A stretch of 64,000 bases of DNA from Bacteriovorax stolpii (GCF_002872415.1 NZ_CP025704.1:1178001-1242000), one strand, 5' to 3'. Shown: positions 25,150-34,963, counted from the stretch's first letter. Notes: generated from the letters alone by a model not told the origin. Made by a program: numbers and translations.

Positions 25150-27405
25150 ATGAAAAAAATTGTATTTTTATTACTACTTTCAATGTCTCATTCGATATTT
25201 GCTAAAACTGTTAAATATGAATTAATAGCCACTAAAGAAAATGTTAATCTTAGTGGTAAGAAAAATGTTGATTTTGCAATCATGATTAATAAATCAATTC
25301 CAGCACCTATCCTTGAATTTACAGAAGGTGACGATGCTGAAATTACCTTAAAGAACGATCTCCCAGATGATGAAGTATCTATTCATTGGCACGGTATCTT
25401 GCTTGATCCTTATATGGATGGCGTCCCTTATGTTAATACACCACCCATTAAGCCTGGTGGAAAATTTGTCTTCAAATTTAAAATCAGACAACATGGTACT
25501 TTCTGGTATCACTCTCATACGAATGTTCAGGAGCAAAAAGGTGTTTATGGTGCATTTATTATTCATCCAAAAGAAGAGGTTAAGGCTTATGACAAAGAAA
25601 TCGTTTTAGTCTTGAGCGATTGGAGTGATGAAAATCCTACACAAATTCTCAATAATCTTAAGAAAGATGGTGATTACTATATTTATAAAAAAGGTACAAT
25701 GAGATCTTGGCTTGGGGCCATTCGTGCAAAATCGCTTATGAGTTATTTGAATAATGATTGGAATCGAATGGGGGGAATGGATTTTTCGGACGTAGGATAT
25801 GACATTTTTTTAATTAATGGAAAAAATAATTCTCAGGATGAAAATATTTTGCCAGGAGATAGAGTACGTCTTCGTATTATCAACGCTTCGGGTTCTACTT
25901 ATTTTTATCTATCGTTGGGAGACTTACCAATGAAAGTTATATCTGCCGATGGAGTTGATATTAAGCCTAAGCTTGCTAGTGAGATTTTAATTGGAATGGC
26001 AGAAACTTATGATGTTTCATTTGTGCCAAATAAGACTGGAAGTTATGAATTTAAAGCTACTTCTATGGATGGTACAGGAAGTGCTTCTATGTGGCTTGGT
26101 AAAGGTGAGCCTCATAATGCACCAATTAAACCAGTTCCAGATTTATATATGAATATGAGTAGCCCAATGGGGGGCATGGATCATTCGAAAATGAGCATGG
26201 ATGAAGCTCCGATGGATCATTCAAAAATGAAGATGGATGAAGCTCCTATGGATCATTCAAAAATGAAGATGGATGAAGCTCCTATGGATCATTCAAAAAT
26301 GAAGATGGATGAAGCGCCTGTGGATCATTCAAAAATGAAGATGGATGAAGCTCCCTATGGATCATTCAAAAATGAAGATGGATGAAGCTCCTATGGATCA
26401 TTCAAAAAATGAACATGAAAAAAGCACCTATGAGTCATTCAAGTCTGGATATGAAAGCAGAGATTGTTGATGTTTTAACGTCAGCAGATTTAGAATCTCC
26501 CGCTAAAACATCTTTTGCGAGTGATCTTGTTAGAAAGGACATTACCTTGGCTTTGGATGGGGACATGAATCGGTATGTTTGGTTTATAAACGGCAAAGCA
26601 ATTAATGAAGAAAGAACACTTACTATAAATGAAAATGAAGTAATACGTTTTACGTTTATTAATAATACAATGATGAATCATCCAATGCATCTTCATGGAC
26701 ATTTTTTTAGAGTTTTAAATAAGTATGGTGATTCTTCCCCGCTAAAGCACACAGTCGATGTGCCTCCTTTTGAAAATAGAACTATTGAGTTTTGGCTAAT
26801 GAACCTGGTGAGTGGATGCTTCATTGTCACAACTTGTATCATTTAAAAACTGGCATGGCACGAGTTGTAAAATATTCAACATTTATTCCGAGAAATGATA
26901 TTAAAAAATTTCAAAAAAGCGATCACATCTTCATGATCATTTGTATCATGAAGGATCAGTGGAAATTTCAACCAATCATAGTGAGCTTGAACTTAACTTG
27001 ATGAATACTCGTAATGATCTTCAAGTAAGAGCAGAAATTACAAAAGATTCATCTTGGGATGGTGGGGGATTTATTTTATAAGAGATGGTTGAATAATTAT
27101 TCGAAATTAATATTAGGTGGAAGCTATTTTGATAAAGAAGTTTTTGGTAATCTTGGTTTAGCTATATACTTCCAATGTTAGTAGATACAACTTTTTTATT
27201 GGATAATGATAAAAAACTTCGACTTGATTTAAGTAAAAAATTTCAATGGACTAAATATGTATTTTCTGAAGTTGATTTTACTTTTAGGCAAGAGAAGAAA
27301 ACTGAATTTGAGATTAGTTTAATGTATCAAAAAGTATGGGCCTGGTCTGTGGGAGTAATGCTCACTGACAAGAAAATAGGGCTTGGAGGACAGTTTAAAT
27401 TTTAG
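25150..27405 (+). pseudogene. Multicopper oxidase with C-terminal outer-membrane domain, frameshifted
   Basis: ATG 25150 begins a Sec signal (SMSHSIFA). The copper motifs of a CopA-type periplasmic multicopper oxidase are all present: IHWHG, FWYHSHTN, HPMHLHGHFF and HCHNLYHL. However, the frame changes at about 26353 (extra C), 26405 (A6 for A5), 26792, 26930, 27076 and 27170. After the last copper motif the sequence DHLYHEGSVEIS leads into a CopB-like beta-barrel end finishing GLGGQFKF, so this was one fused gene. The first open part, to 26385, could give a truncated 411-residue protein. Real decay or assembly errors cannot be told apart here. Confidence 0.8.
26176..26429 (+). repeat. 36-bp coding tandem repeat (MDHSKMKMDEAP), 7 units
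   Basis: Unit starts are at 26176, 26212, 26248, 26284, 26320, 26357 and 26393. Each encodes the 12-residue motif MDHSKMKMDEAP, rich in Met, His and Asp and suited to binding copper. Units 5-6 and 7 are the places of the first two frameshifts. Such repeats can change length by slippage. Confidence 0.92.
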
Positions 27406-27526
27406 AATATTTTGTGACAGATTTTTTCTTAAGTTATGAACTGTCTCGAACATAATTCCGAAATCAGAGTAATACAAAATGTGAAGTAGCTAGAATAATG
27501 TAGTCAGCTTTGTTATTAAAAAATTG

Positions 27527-27958
27527 TTAGCGACCCAAGACATAGAGAACAAAGCCTACTCCCCATACTGTCGAGGGGACTAATAACATCCATTTAAAAT
27601 CGGAGTGCAATGAAAAATTGATAGCGCTCATTAATAAAACAGATAATGCACCTGTTGAAGCAATGGCCCATGTCGTACCTTTCAATCGTAGAGGTATCAC
27701 AATAGAAGCAACAAAAAGTGTGAGCGCACCAGTACTCGCCATAAATCCGCCCATAACGATGAATACTTTTTTCAACCAGTACTCAAGACCAGGCAGAGCT
27801 TTCTGAATTTCTGCAAGGGAAGTTCCCATGAACCGCGAGTCTTCCGGCAAAAGTGGAGGCCTAATGGCAATAAAATAGAATCCTAGACCAATTAGCCAAA
27901 CTCCACAGGTAATAAACATCCACATTGAGACCTGGTATTTTTCTCTAATTACTTTCAT
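27527..27958 (-). CDS. Four-helix membrane protein (143 aa)
   Basis: I start at ATG 27958 (MKVIREKYQ), which has GTGAGGATT before it. There are four hydrophobic segments: about 11-31, 64-88, 95-112 and 119-141. No metal motif or known domain is recognised. It lies alone between the multicopper oxidase locus and a 350-bp gap. The function is unknown; membership in the copper island is only by position. Confidence 0.6.
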   Translation of the reverse strand: MKVIREKYQVSMWMFITCGVWLIGLGFYFIAIRPPLLPEDSRFMGTSLAEIQKALPGLEYWLKKVFIVMGGFMASTGALTLFVASIVIPLRLKGTTWAIASTGALSVLLMSAINFSLHSDFKWMLLVPSTVWGVGFVLYVLGR

Positions 27959-27974
27959 AATCCTCACTCCCATT

Positions 27975-28325
27975 TCAGCAAAATCGTTTCAGATTGTCTT
28001 TAAGTCCACTTATGTCAAGTGATGGTTTAGAAGATATTATTAGGATATAATGTTTCCTTTTTTTGTGTACCAATCAAATTCCGTTATTTGTTCTTGTGAT
28101 ATGAAAAACAAAGATATTATTTTAATAATAAGCAAGATCAAAGCCATTTGGCATACTCCCTGCATGTCTGAAGTCATCAGCTTATGCATCTACTTTTATT
28201 TAAGACGAGGATGATGTTGATACAAAGTGCCTCAATAGTGGGACTTTTTTGAGCAAGAAGATTTGGGTGAATTTAGAATATTAAAGGAATTTTAGTATTC
28301 GGCAAAGTGTTTGATAGGAGAATAA
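27975..28325. other. 350-bp intergenic stretch
   Basis: No supported gene, tRNA-like fold or repeat was found. It is AT-rich and probably holds the promoter of the divergent pair (27958 minus, 28326 plus). ATAGGAG at 28314-28320 is the ribosome site of the DUF2933 gene. Confidence 0.4.
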
Positions 28326-28574
28326 ATGGAAATACATGAGCACGATAAAGGCACAAGTCAAAATCACGAATCCTGGTTAAAGAGGCATCGCTGGTTAAGC
28401 TATATATCACTTGCCGTTATTGCCTTTTATTTTCTCACAGAGCATCGTGCGCATGTCATAGCATATCTCCCATATTTTCTACTTGCGTCCTGCCTGCTTA
28501 TGCATGTTTTTATGCACGGAGGACACCATCATCATAACAAAAGACAAAAACCAACAGGGGAAAATAAATCATGA
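28326..28574 (+). CDS. DUF2933 membrane protein
   Basis: An 82-residue protein with one or two membrane helices (YISLAVIAFYFLTEH and YLPYFLLASCLLMHVFM) and a His cluster (MHGGHHHHNK) at the end, the pattern of DUF2933 proteins common in copper and silver clusters. It overlaps the following methyltransferase-like gene (ATGA). A decayed relative is at 35372-35518. Metal handling at the membrane is assumed from context. Confidence 0.85.
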   Translation: MEIHEHDKGTSQNHESWLKRHRWLSYISLAVIAFYFLTEHRAHVIAYLPYFLLASCLLMHVFMHGGHHHHNKRQKPTGENKS

Positions 28575-29244
28575 ACCAATCAGAGGGATCAGCTTATGGA
28601 CTTTGGAGCCTCGCGGTTATCAATGCACTTATTTTTATTTTCTTTGCATTTAGTTTTTTTAAACCACATAGCAAGAGAGACTGGCGAACATTTAGTACAT
28701 TTTCTGCTTTTATAGTTGCACTCTTTGCTGAGATGTATGGGTTTCCACTAACAATTTATCTTCTATCGGGATGGCTTTCTAAACAATTTCCACAAATCAA
28801 TTTTTTTACTCACGATAGTGGACATTTGCTGCATACATTACTCGGTCTCAAAGGAGATCCTCACTTTGATATTCTCCATATCCTGAGCACTGTATTTATA
28901 GTCACAGGGTTTTGGCTCCTATCGGCATCATGGCAGGTACTCTATAAGGCGCAAAAGATCGGCACTCTCGCCATGAGCGGTCCCTATCAACATGTACGCC
29001 ATCCACAGTACGTAGCCTTCGTATTAGTTATGATTGGATTTTATTTCAGTGGCCGACTTTGGTGACTTTAATTATGTTTCCTATCTTGGTTTGGACCTAT
29101 GTTCGACTTTCCATTAGGGAAGAAAAGGGCGTTGAACTTGAGTTTGGAGATGCTTACAGAAAATATGCACAAGTGACTCCACGATTTTTTCCACATCTAG
29201 GAGAGTACAAGGGATCACATAAAACCCTTAAGCCAAAATATTAA
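28571..29244 (+). pseudogene. Isoprenylcysteine methyltransferase-family membrane protein, frameshifted
   Basis: The first frame (28571-29065) has four to five membrane helices and the family's motif SGPYQHVRHPQYVAFVL. At about 29046 one base is missing (TTTCAGTGGCC). The next frame then gives QWPTLVTLIMFPILVWTYVRLSIREE and continues to EFGDAYRKYAQVTPRF at 29244, the usual C-terminus. The family (PEMT/ICMT-like) is frequent beside DUF2933 in metal-resistance clusters. It is probably inactive unless the shift is an assembly error. Confidence 0.8.
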
Positions 29245-29258
29245 CGAAATTTATATTT

Positions 29259-31422
29259 TTAAATCTTAGTGGATTTTAACCTTAAAGCATTTACGATTAC
29301 GGATACAGAGCTTAAGCTCATTGCTGCCGCTGCTATCATGGGATTTAAAAGAATTCCCAAAAAAGGATAAAGGACGCCGGCCGCGATTGGGACGCCAATA
29401 ACATTATATATAAAAGCAAAGAAAAGATTTTGTTTGATATTTTTAAGGGTAGATTCACTCAATGAGCGGGCCCTGACTATTCCCATGAGATCTCCTTTTA
29501 GCAAAGTCACTCCTGCACTATTCATCGCAACGTCAGTTCCTGTGCCCATTGCAATCCCAACTTGAGCTTGTGCCAGTGCTGGTGCATCGTTGATTCCATC
29601 TCCGGCCATCGCTACAAACTTTCCTTCTTTCTGCATGGTTTTAATAATCTCAGCTTTCTTTTGAGGCAATACATCCGCAAAAAAGAATCAACTCCAATTT
29701 TTCTCAATAACCGCCTGTGCTGTTTTAGCATTATCTCCAGTAATCATAACGATTTTATTCCAAGATCCTGAAGTGTTTTAATAGCGACTTGGCTTGTCTC
29801 TTTTATTGGGTCAATGACACCTAGGAAACCACAAATTTATTATCAATTGCTACAAACATAACTGTTTGGCCATCTTCACGAAGGTTATCCATGTCTTTTT
29901 CAAAGTTTTGATAGTTAATAGAAAGATCTTCCATTAAGGCCTTATTTCCAACGGCAATTTTTTGATTTCCTATTTGAGCGAGAAGTCCTTTACCGGTAAT
30001 AGATGAAAATCCTGTAACTTCAACTAGAGCAACATTTTTTTCCATCGCTCCTGCTACGATGGCGGTAGCAAGTGGATGTTCACTTACTTTTTCAAGACTA
30101 GCAGCAAGGGAAAGTAGTTCATTGTCGCTCAAAGTATCTACACTTTTAACTGTAATTAGTTTTGGTTTTCCAACTGTCAGTGTTCCGGTTTTATCAACTA
30201 CAAGAGTGTCAACTTTTCTCATTTGTTCAATCGCCTCGGCATTTTTGAAGAGCACTCCCATGGTTGCTCCACGTCCAGTTGCAACCATGATTGACATTGG
30301 TGTCGCAAGCCCCAGAGCACAGGGGCAAGCGATGATAAGAACTGCGACAGCATTAACAATTGCGTGAGCGAGTTTAGGTTCTGGACCAACAAGGGTCCAA
30401 ACAATTCCTGTGATAATGGCAATAAGGATAACAATTGGAACAAAATATCCTGAGACGGTGTCCGCGAGTTTTTGAATAGGCGCACGAGAGCGTTGTGCCT
30501 CTGAAACCATTTGAACAATTTGGGCAAGCAGAGTGTCCTTTCCAATTTTTTCTGCCTTCATGATGAAACTACCCGTGGCATTAATGGTAGCTCCTAACAC
30601 TTTTGCACCAGGTGTTTTTTCTACTGGTACCGGCTCACCAGATACCATTGATTCATCGACCGATGATTGTCCGGATATAACAACACCATCCACTGGAATT
30701 TTTTCTCCCGGCCTGACACGAAGTTGGTCATTAATAGCAACTAGCTCAAGTGGAATATCAACTTCTACTCCATCAGTATTCACTCGCCTTGCTGTTTTAG
30801 GTGCAAGCCCTAGTAAAGATTTAATGGCAGCACTTGTCTGGCCTCGAGCTTTTAGTTCTAAAACTTGGCCAAGTAATATAAGTGAAACGATTACTGCTGC
30901 CGCTTCAAAGTAGAGTCCAACTTCTCCAGTCATGGAATCTTTAAATGATTCAGGAAAAATTTTAGGAAACAAAACAGCGATTAAGCTATATCCATAGGCC
31001 ACTCCGGTTCCAAGACCAATGAGTGTAAACATATTTAAACTTTTGTTTTTTAGTGACAGCCAAAATTTAACGAAGAAGGGCCATCCACCCCATAAAACGA
31101 CAGGGGTAGCGAGAATAACTTCTATCCATTTCATATTTTGGATTAAACCAGCTTGATGAATAAGATGTCGTCCACCCATTGTTATAAAAAGAAGTGGCAA
31201 ACTTAAAACAGCACTGACGAAGAATCTTTTAAGCATCGAAAGATATTCTGAATTATCTTCTTCATTTTTTTGAATTTGTACCGGTTCGAGAAACATTCCA
31301 CAGATAGGACAATTACCTGGGCCAATTTGACGAATCTGGGAGTGCATGGGACAAGTGTATTCTACATTGTTTTGCGCAACTGATTTATGGTGAATTTGAT
31401 TATGAGGTAGATGAGCTTCCAT
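29259..31422 (-). pseudogene. Second copper P1B-type ATPase (CopB-like), frameshifted
   Basis: The 533-residue first frame (from ATG 31422) has an N-terminal YTCPMHSQI...CPICGM heavy-metal-binding domain, membrane helices, TGE-type loop (SGEPVPVEK), [11 protein letters not shown] and DKTGTLTVG. Between about 29835 and 29680 four single-base changes break the frame around the MITGDN motif. The rest, [16 protein letters not shown] and the last helices, is open at 29259-29669. It lacks HMA domains, unlike the intact CopA at 13422. Confidence 0.85.
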
Positions 31423-31483
31423 TTAAATTCCTAGTTAAGTGCAAACTTGCAGTGATTTTTAATTTTATAGAATAATATTTAGA

Positions 31484-31507
31484 AAACTATGATTTGCATC
31501 ACAGTTT
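31484..31507. promoter_or_regulatory. FNR-like inverted repeat upstream of the copper ATPase
   Basis: AAACT-A-TGAT-TTGC-ATCA-C-AGTTT forms an almost perfect inverted repeat. The core TGAT-N4-ATCA fits the FNR/CRP superfamily. A related core, ATGATTTGTATCAT, lies at 34856-34869. It is 60 bases upstream of the minus-strand ATPase start. Confidence 0.4.
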
Positions 31508-31536
31508 TTAAGTAATAATTCAATAGTAAGATGCCA

Positions 31537-31812
31537 TTATTTTTTCATATTGTTCATCAAGTCTTTACATTTATCCATACTCATTCCTTTTTCACATTTC
31601 TCCATGATTTCTTTATGGCACATTTTATCGTCTTCCTGCTTTGCCATACATTCTTTCATCATCGTATGCATTTTATTCATATCCATATTTTTGGTTTCCA
31701 TTCCCTTCATTTTATTCATTTCTTTGTCAGCTGAAAATGTACTGGATGAGAACATTATCACAACTAAGAACGCAAGCTTCAAATGCAGATGGTTTAAATT
31801 TCCTGTTTTCAT
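31537..31812 (-). CDS. Small secreted Met-rich protein, paralogue 1
   Basis: A 91-residue protein with a Sec signal (LAFLVVIMFSSSTFSA, cut near 28). The mature part is rich in Met, Lys and Cys (MNKMHTMMKECMAKQEDDKMCHKEIMEKCEKGM). Four Cys in the pattern C-x8-C-x7-C-x8-C line up with the protein at 34964. Thioether and thiol groups point to periplasmic Cu(I) binding (inference). It is not a family I can name. Confidence 0.75.
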   Translation of the reverse strand: MKTGNLNHLHLKLAFLVVIMFSSSTFSADKEMNKMKGMETKNMDMNKMHTMMKECMAKQEDDKMCHKEIMEKCEKGMSMDKCKDLMNNMKK

Positions 31813-31993
31813 TTTTTCTCCAACTTTGATCCATTCATTATGAAAAGATCTTTTAATATTTCATATTTATTTCATTCGATGATTTTATCTTTGGTAATTT
31901 TATTTCAAGATTGAATGTTAAGACGGTTGTCGGAGTGCAAATGTCTTTACATCGACGGCCATCGCTAAGGCCTTATTGACCTGACCCCAAACG

Positions 31994-32866
31994 CTAGACT
32001 ACTTTTAATCTCACATCCTGATCAAAACCGTTTATCTTTTTCATTTCAAATTGCCTAGTAAATTCTTCCGGAGTCAGACCATTCAAAGAGCTATGAGGTC
32101 TGAAATTATTGTATTCCTTTCTCCATGTTTCAATTAAAATCTTTGCTTCTTCGATCGTTTGGAACCAATGCTGATTCAAACATTGTGCTCTAAATTTCCC
32201 GTTGAACGATTCTATGAACGCATTTTGAGTAGGCTTTCCTGGCTCGATAAAATGCAGCTTCACATTGTTCTTCATCGCCCATAACCCCAAATCTTTTCCC
32301 GCAAACTCTGGCCCGTTATCTACAAAAATGACTTCTGGTAACCCAATTTTAATTTTTAAAGTATCAAGCGCTCTTGCAACCTCAGCTCCTGTCATTGTCA
32401 CTCCGACGTTTATCATTGGGCAATTCTTAGAAAACTGATCAATGATTGTGAGGCACTTAATTTTTCTCCCACTGAAACATCTGTCATGGACAAAATCCAT
32501 CGACCACGTTTTTAAAGGAGCTTCTGGAGGAACTTGAACAACTCTTAAATGTCTCGCTCTCTTATTTTTCTTTTTTAAACGAAGAGAGAGCTTCTCTTCT
32601 TTGTAAATTCTCTCAGTTCGCTTATGATTTATAACAAGTTCTTCTCTTTTGGTGATCTCATGTAAAGTTCTAAGCCCAAAACCTGGATGCTTTTCTGCAA
32701 GCTCTTTTAAACGCGCTCTAAGCTTGATTTCAGCAACGTCTTCAACCTCTTTGTAGTAGAAGGTTGCTTTCTGAAGATCAAGGATTCTGCAGGCCCTAGA
32801 GCAGCTCATCCTGTAGCTGTCTCTTATGTAGCTCACCATTGTGCGCTTTATTTTGGGGCCTACCAC
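31994..32866 (-). CDS. IS3-family transposase OrfB, copy 2
   Basis: A 290-residue DDE integrase, identical in sequence to the OrfB of copy 1 (VDNGPEF and FIESFNGKF present). It is made through -1 frameshifting from OrfA. Confidence 0.93.
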   Translation of the reverse strand: MVGPKIKRTMVSYIRDSYRMSCSRACRILDLQKATFYYKEVEDVAEIKLRARLKELAEKHPGFGLRTLHEITKREELVINHKRTERIYKEEKLSLRLKKKNKRARHLRVVQVPPEAPLKTWSMDFVHDRCFSGRKIKCLTIIDQFSKNCPMINVGVTMTGAEVARALDTLKIKIGLPEVIFVDNGPEFAGKDLGLWAMKNNVKLHFIEPGKPTQNAFIESFNGKFRAQCLNQHWFQTIEEAKILIETWRKEYNNFRPHSSLNGLTPEEFTRQFEMKKINGFDQDVRLKVV

Positions 32867-33129
32867 TTTTTTGAGTTAATATCCTTCAAAATCAAATTAT
32901 CAAGAGAGAGATTGGCCACAAGACGTTTGAGTTTTGCATTCTCAGCTTCAAGCTCTTTCATTTTTTTAAGCTCGGCCACTTCAACGCCGTTGTATTTTCT
33001 TTTCCAAGCATAGTAGGTCACTGTGGTGATGCCGTGTTTGCGACAGACTTCTTGAACAGTTGAATTACCCGACTTGGCCTCTTGGAGAATATGGACGATT
33101 TTTTCTTCGCTGAACTTTGATTTTTTCAT
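32860..33129 (-). CDS. IS3-family transposase OrfA, copy 2
   Basis: An 89-residue helix-turn-helix protein, identical to OrfA of copy 1. It ends at the same A6G slippery run and overlaps OrfB by 7 bases. Confidence 0.93.
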   Translation of the reverse strand: MKKSKFSEEKIVHILQEAKSGNSTVQEVCRKHGITTVTYYAWKRKYNGVEVAELKKMKELEAENAKLKRLVANLSLDNLILKDINSKKW

Positions 33130-33574
33130 TTTTTTACCCTCTACATGTTAAAGTTTAACAGAGTGTAAGGTTTTGAATAGTCCAGATTTTCGGGGTCAGG
33201 TCATTATGACCACTGACTATCCAAACTGTTTTATTATCTGGTGAAACTTGCAAGTTATGAGGGCCTTCAATTCCCGTAAGTGTAGTGAGTACCTTATTAG
33301 TTCTAGCATTAATGACTGTTATACTATTGCCATCTTCGTTCGCAACCCACACGCTGCCTTCGATATTCTTGTCATTTGCAAACGCATTTATGATCGTGAA
33401 TAGGACCACAAAACTAAAAATAATTTTTAATTTTTTCATATCCAGTAAATTAATTTTCCTATACTTCATGACAGTATCTCCATATAAAAACCAAATTGGA
33501 AAATTGACTTTGTTGAATTTGTAATTTGGTTCACCAAGTAACTTCTTGGACTAAGACTTGCAAGTTTGAAACCA

Positions 33575-33970
33575 ATGATACTTAACATAGGAGATAATTA
33601 TGCAAGTTCAACAAGCGGAAACGAATTCAAAAAACAAAAAAGTCCTGAAATGGATCAATGTATTCAAAATTGTCTTAATTGTTTTAAGATTTGCGAAGAA
33701 ACATTAGCGAGATGTTTTACGCAAATAGAGCACAAGGATTCTAGTCATCTTGCACTGTTAAAGTCATGTGCAGAAATTTGTAATACTTCGGCAAAGTTTA
33801 TGATGTTGAATTCAAAATTTCATTCAGATGTTTGTGGTGTATGCTCTAAAGTTTGCATTGAATGTGCTGACAGTTGTGAAGCTCTTGGTGATGCAAGCAT
33901 GAAAGAATGTATTGAAGCTTGCCGAAAATGTGCTGACAGCTGTGCAAAAATGGCTAAATTGCCCCATTAA
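33575..33970 (+). CDS. Csp-like four-helix copper storage protein (DUF326 type)
   Basis: The protein has a Cys-studded four-helix pattern (MDQCIQNCLNCFKICEETLARC, CAEICNTS, CGVCSKVCIECADSC, CIEACRKCADSC), as in Csp copper-storage proteins, whose Cys line the bundle core and bind many Cu(I). No signal peptide, so cytosolic. The best ribosome site (AGGAGATAATT) serves ATG 33600, which is one frame off; an A-run near 33630 may hide a 1-base shift. In the present frame ATG 33575 has no ribosome site. Confidence 0.8.
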   Translation: MILNIGDNYASSTSGNEFKKQKSPEMDQCIQNCLNCFKICEETLARCFTQIEHKDSSHLALLKSCAEICNTSAKFMMLNSKFHSDVCGVCSKVCIECADSCEALGDASMKECIEACRKCADSCAKMAKLPH

Positions 33971-33981
33971 TAGTTTTAAAT

Positions 33982-34012
33982 CAGGAAGGTTATACCTTCC
34001 TGGTTTTTTTTT
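33982..34012 (+). terminator. Strong rho-independent terminator after the Csp-like gene
   Basis: CAGGAAGGT and ACCTTCCTG form a 9-bp stem with loop TAT, followed by G and nine T. It lies 12 bases after the stop. Confidence 0.92.
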
Positions 34013-34063
34013 ATGCGCTCGATTTTTATATTTTACTCAACTATTTTTAATAGAGGAATCCTT

Positions 34064-34567
34064 ATGAAGTATCTTTTTTGGGTTATTATCACATTGTTTA
34101 CAAATCTATTTTTTGGACTTTATGCCAACTCAGAGAATGAATCAAAATTTTTAGAAGGAATGAGCATACATCATGAAAGTGCAGTTAAAATGTCTGAAAT
34201 TGCATTAAAAAAAACAAAGAATAAAAACATAGTAGAACTCGCTCGAATAATCAAAAAAAATCAAACTAAAGAAATAAAAAAATTAAGGAACTGGAATTCA
34301 AAATGGTATGGAGCTTCAGAAGTCGTTGAAGTAAAAAAAGACGAGCATGGAATGATGAATATGGCAGATCTTCAAAACAAATCAGGGAAGGATTTTGATA
34401 AAGCTTTTTTAGAAATGATGACTAAACATCATCAGGACGGTATACAAATGGCAAATAAAATGATGCCGGAGCTTGAAAAGAAGGAAATTCATCATTTTGC
34501 TAAAGAAATGATTGAAAAGCAGAATAAGGAAGTTGTTAAAATGGAAGAAATAAAAAAGACGCTATAG
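34064..34567 (+). CDS. DUF305 exported protein
   Basis: I start at ATG 34064, which has AGAGGAATCC upstream. The 167-residue protein has a Sec signal (FWVIITLFTNLFFGLYA). It has two DUF305 halves, each with the H-H and Met pattern: FLEGMSIHHESAVKMSEIAL and FLEMMTKHHQDGIQMANKMM. DUF305 proteins are ferritin-like helical, often periplasmic, and frequent in copper clusters. It is followed 12 bases on by a Met-rich small protein gene. Confidence 0.88.
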   Translation: MKYLFWVIITLFTNLFFGLYANSENESKFLEGMSIHHESAVKMSEIALKKTKNKNIVELARIIKKNQTKEIKKLRNWNSKWYGASEVVEVKKDEHGMMNMADLQNKSGKDFDKAFLEMMTKHHQDGIQMANKMMPELEKKEIHHFAKEMIEKQNKEVVKMEEIKKTL

Positions 34568-34579
34568 ATGGAATTATAA

Positions 34580-34831
34580 ATGAATTCAAAATTGATTTTC
34601 CCCTTGTTCTTTCTGCTATATTTATTAATTCACAGCGGTTCAACTTATTCAAGTGACGATATAAAAGTACGAGAAATGAAAATGGACAGTAAAGACATGA
34701 ATGGTATGAAGAGCGAGGGGAAAGATGGTATAATGAGCAAAGCTGAAATGAAAAAAATGAATAGAATTATGAAAGATTGCATGAGAGTTCATAAAGACAA
34801 AAAACTATGTTTAAAGGCGACTAAAAAATAA
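34580..34831 (+). CDS. Small secreted Met-rich protein, paralogue 2
   Basis: An 83-residue protein with a Sec signal (LFFLLYLLIHSGSTYS). The mature part is Met/Lys/Asp-rich (MKMDSKDMNGMKSEGKDGIMSKAEMKKMNRIMKDCMRVHKDKKLC in overlapping pieces) with only the first two of the four Cys of its paralogues. It is co-transcribed with the DUF305 gene. A copper-binding role is inferred. Confidence 0.7.
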   Translation: MNSKLIFPLFFLLYLLIHSGSTYSSDDIKVREMKMDSKDMNGMKSEGKDGIMSKAEMKKMNRIMKDCMRVHKDKKLCLKATKK

Positions 34832-34855
34832 TTTATGCGCTTCTTGTAAGAAAAG

Positions 34856-34869
34856 ATGATTTGTATCAT
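34856..34869 (+). promoter_or_regulatory. FNR-like palindrome upstream of Met-rich paralogue 3
   Basis: ATGATTTGTATCAT has arms ATGAT/ATCAT and matches the core at 31490-31501. It is 95 bases before the gene at 34964. An FNR/CRP-type regulator is possible. Confidence 0.35.
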
Positions 34870-34963
34870 GTGACTTATTTATATTTTATATTATTGTTTA
34901 GCTAGATTGTTTCTGACAAGCCTAATGATATTGTCGCAAATTTAAAAAACATAGGAGTATTTT

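Larger units (their letters stand above)
31977..33203 (-). mobile_element. IS3-family insertion sequence, copy 2 (1227 bp)
   Basis: It has the same length and ends as copy 1, inverted. The flanking direct repeat is TTAT (31973-31976 and 33204-33207). It is inserted in a small beta-propeller-type gene. The encoded transposases are identical to those of copy 1, which implies recent movement. Confidence 0.95.
31918..33469 (-). pseudogene. Exported YVTN/NHL-type beta-propeller fragment split by the IS
   Basis: The gene starts at ATG 33469 behind GGAGATACT and has a signal peptide (FSVVLFTIINAFA-like). One propeller blade follows: SVWVANEDGNSITVINARTN, then GPHNLQVSPDNKTVWIVSGH. The IS enters there. 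Removing it and one TTAT restores a frame that runs on (KALAMAVDVKTFAL) and stops at 31918, giving about 106 residues. Whole propellers are near 300 residues, so it had probably been shortened before the IS arrived. Confidence 0.7.

Noticed and set aside
26176-26429. CRISPR-like repeat array
   Set aside because: The 36-bp units are direct, without spacers, and code for a regular Met/His peptide.
27412-27420. Sixth ECF-like promoter (CTGTCACAAA on the minus strand)
   Set aside because: No CGTATAC-like element occurs at the 23-nt offset.
31531-31843. Plus-strand His/Phe-rich frames opposite the Met-rich protein gene
   Set aside because: They are the complement of Met/Lys-rich codons and have no ribosome site; the minus-strand gene has a signal peptide and paralogues.
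22613-33203. Composite transposon bounded by IS copies 1 and 2
   Set aside because: Each copy has its own different target duplication (AGGG, TTAT), so they moved separately.
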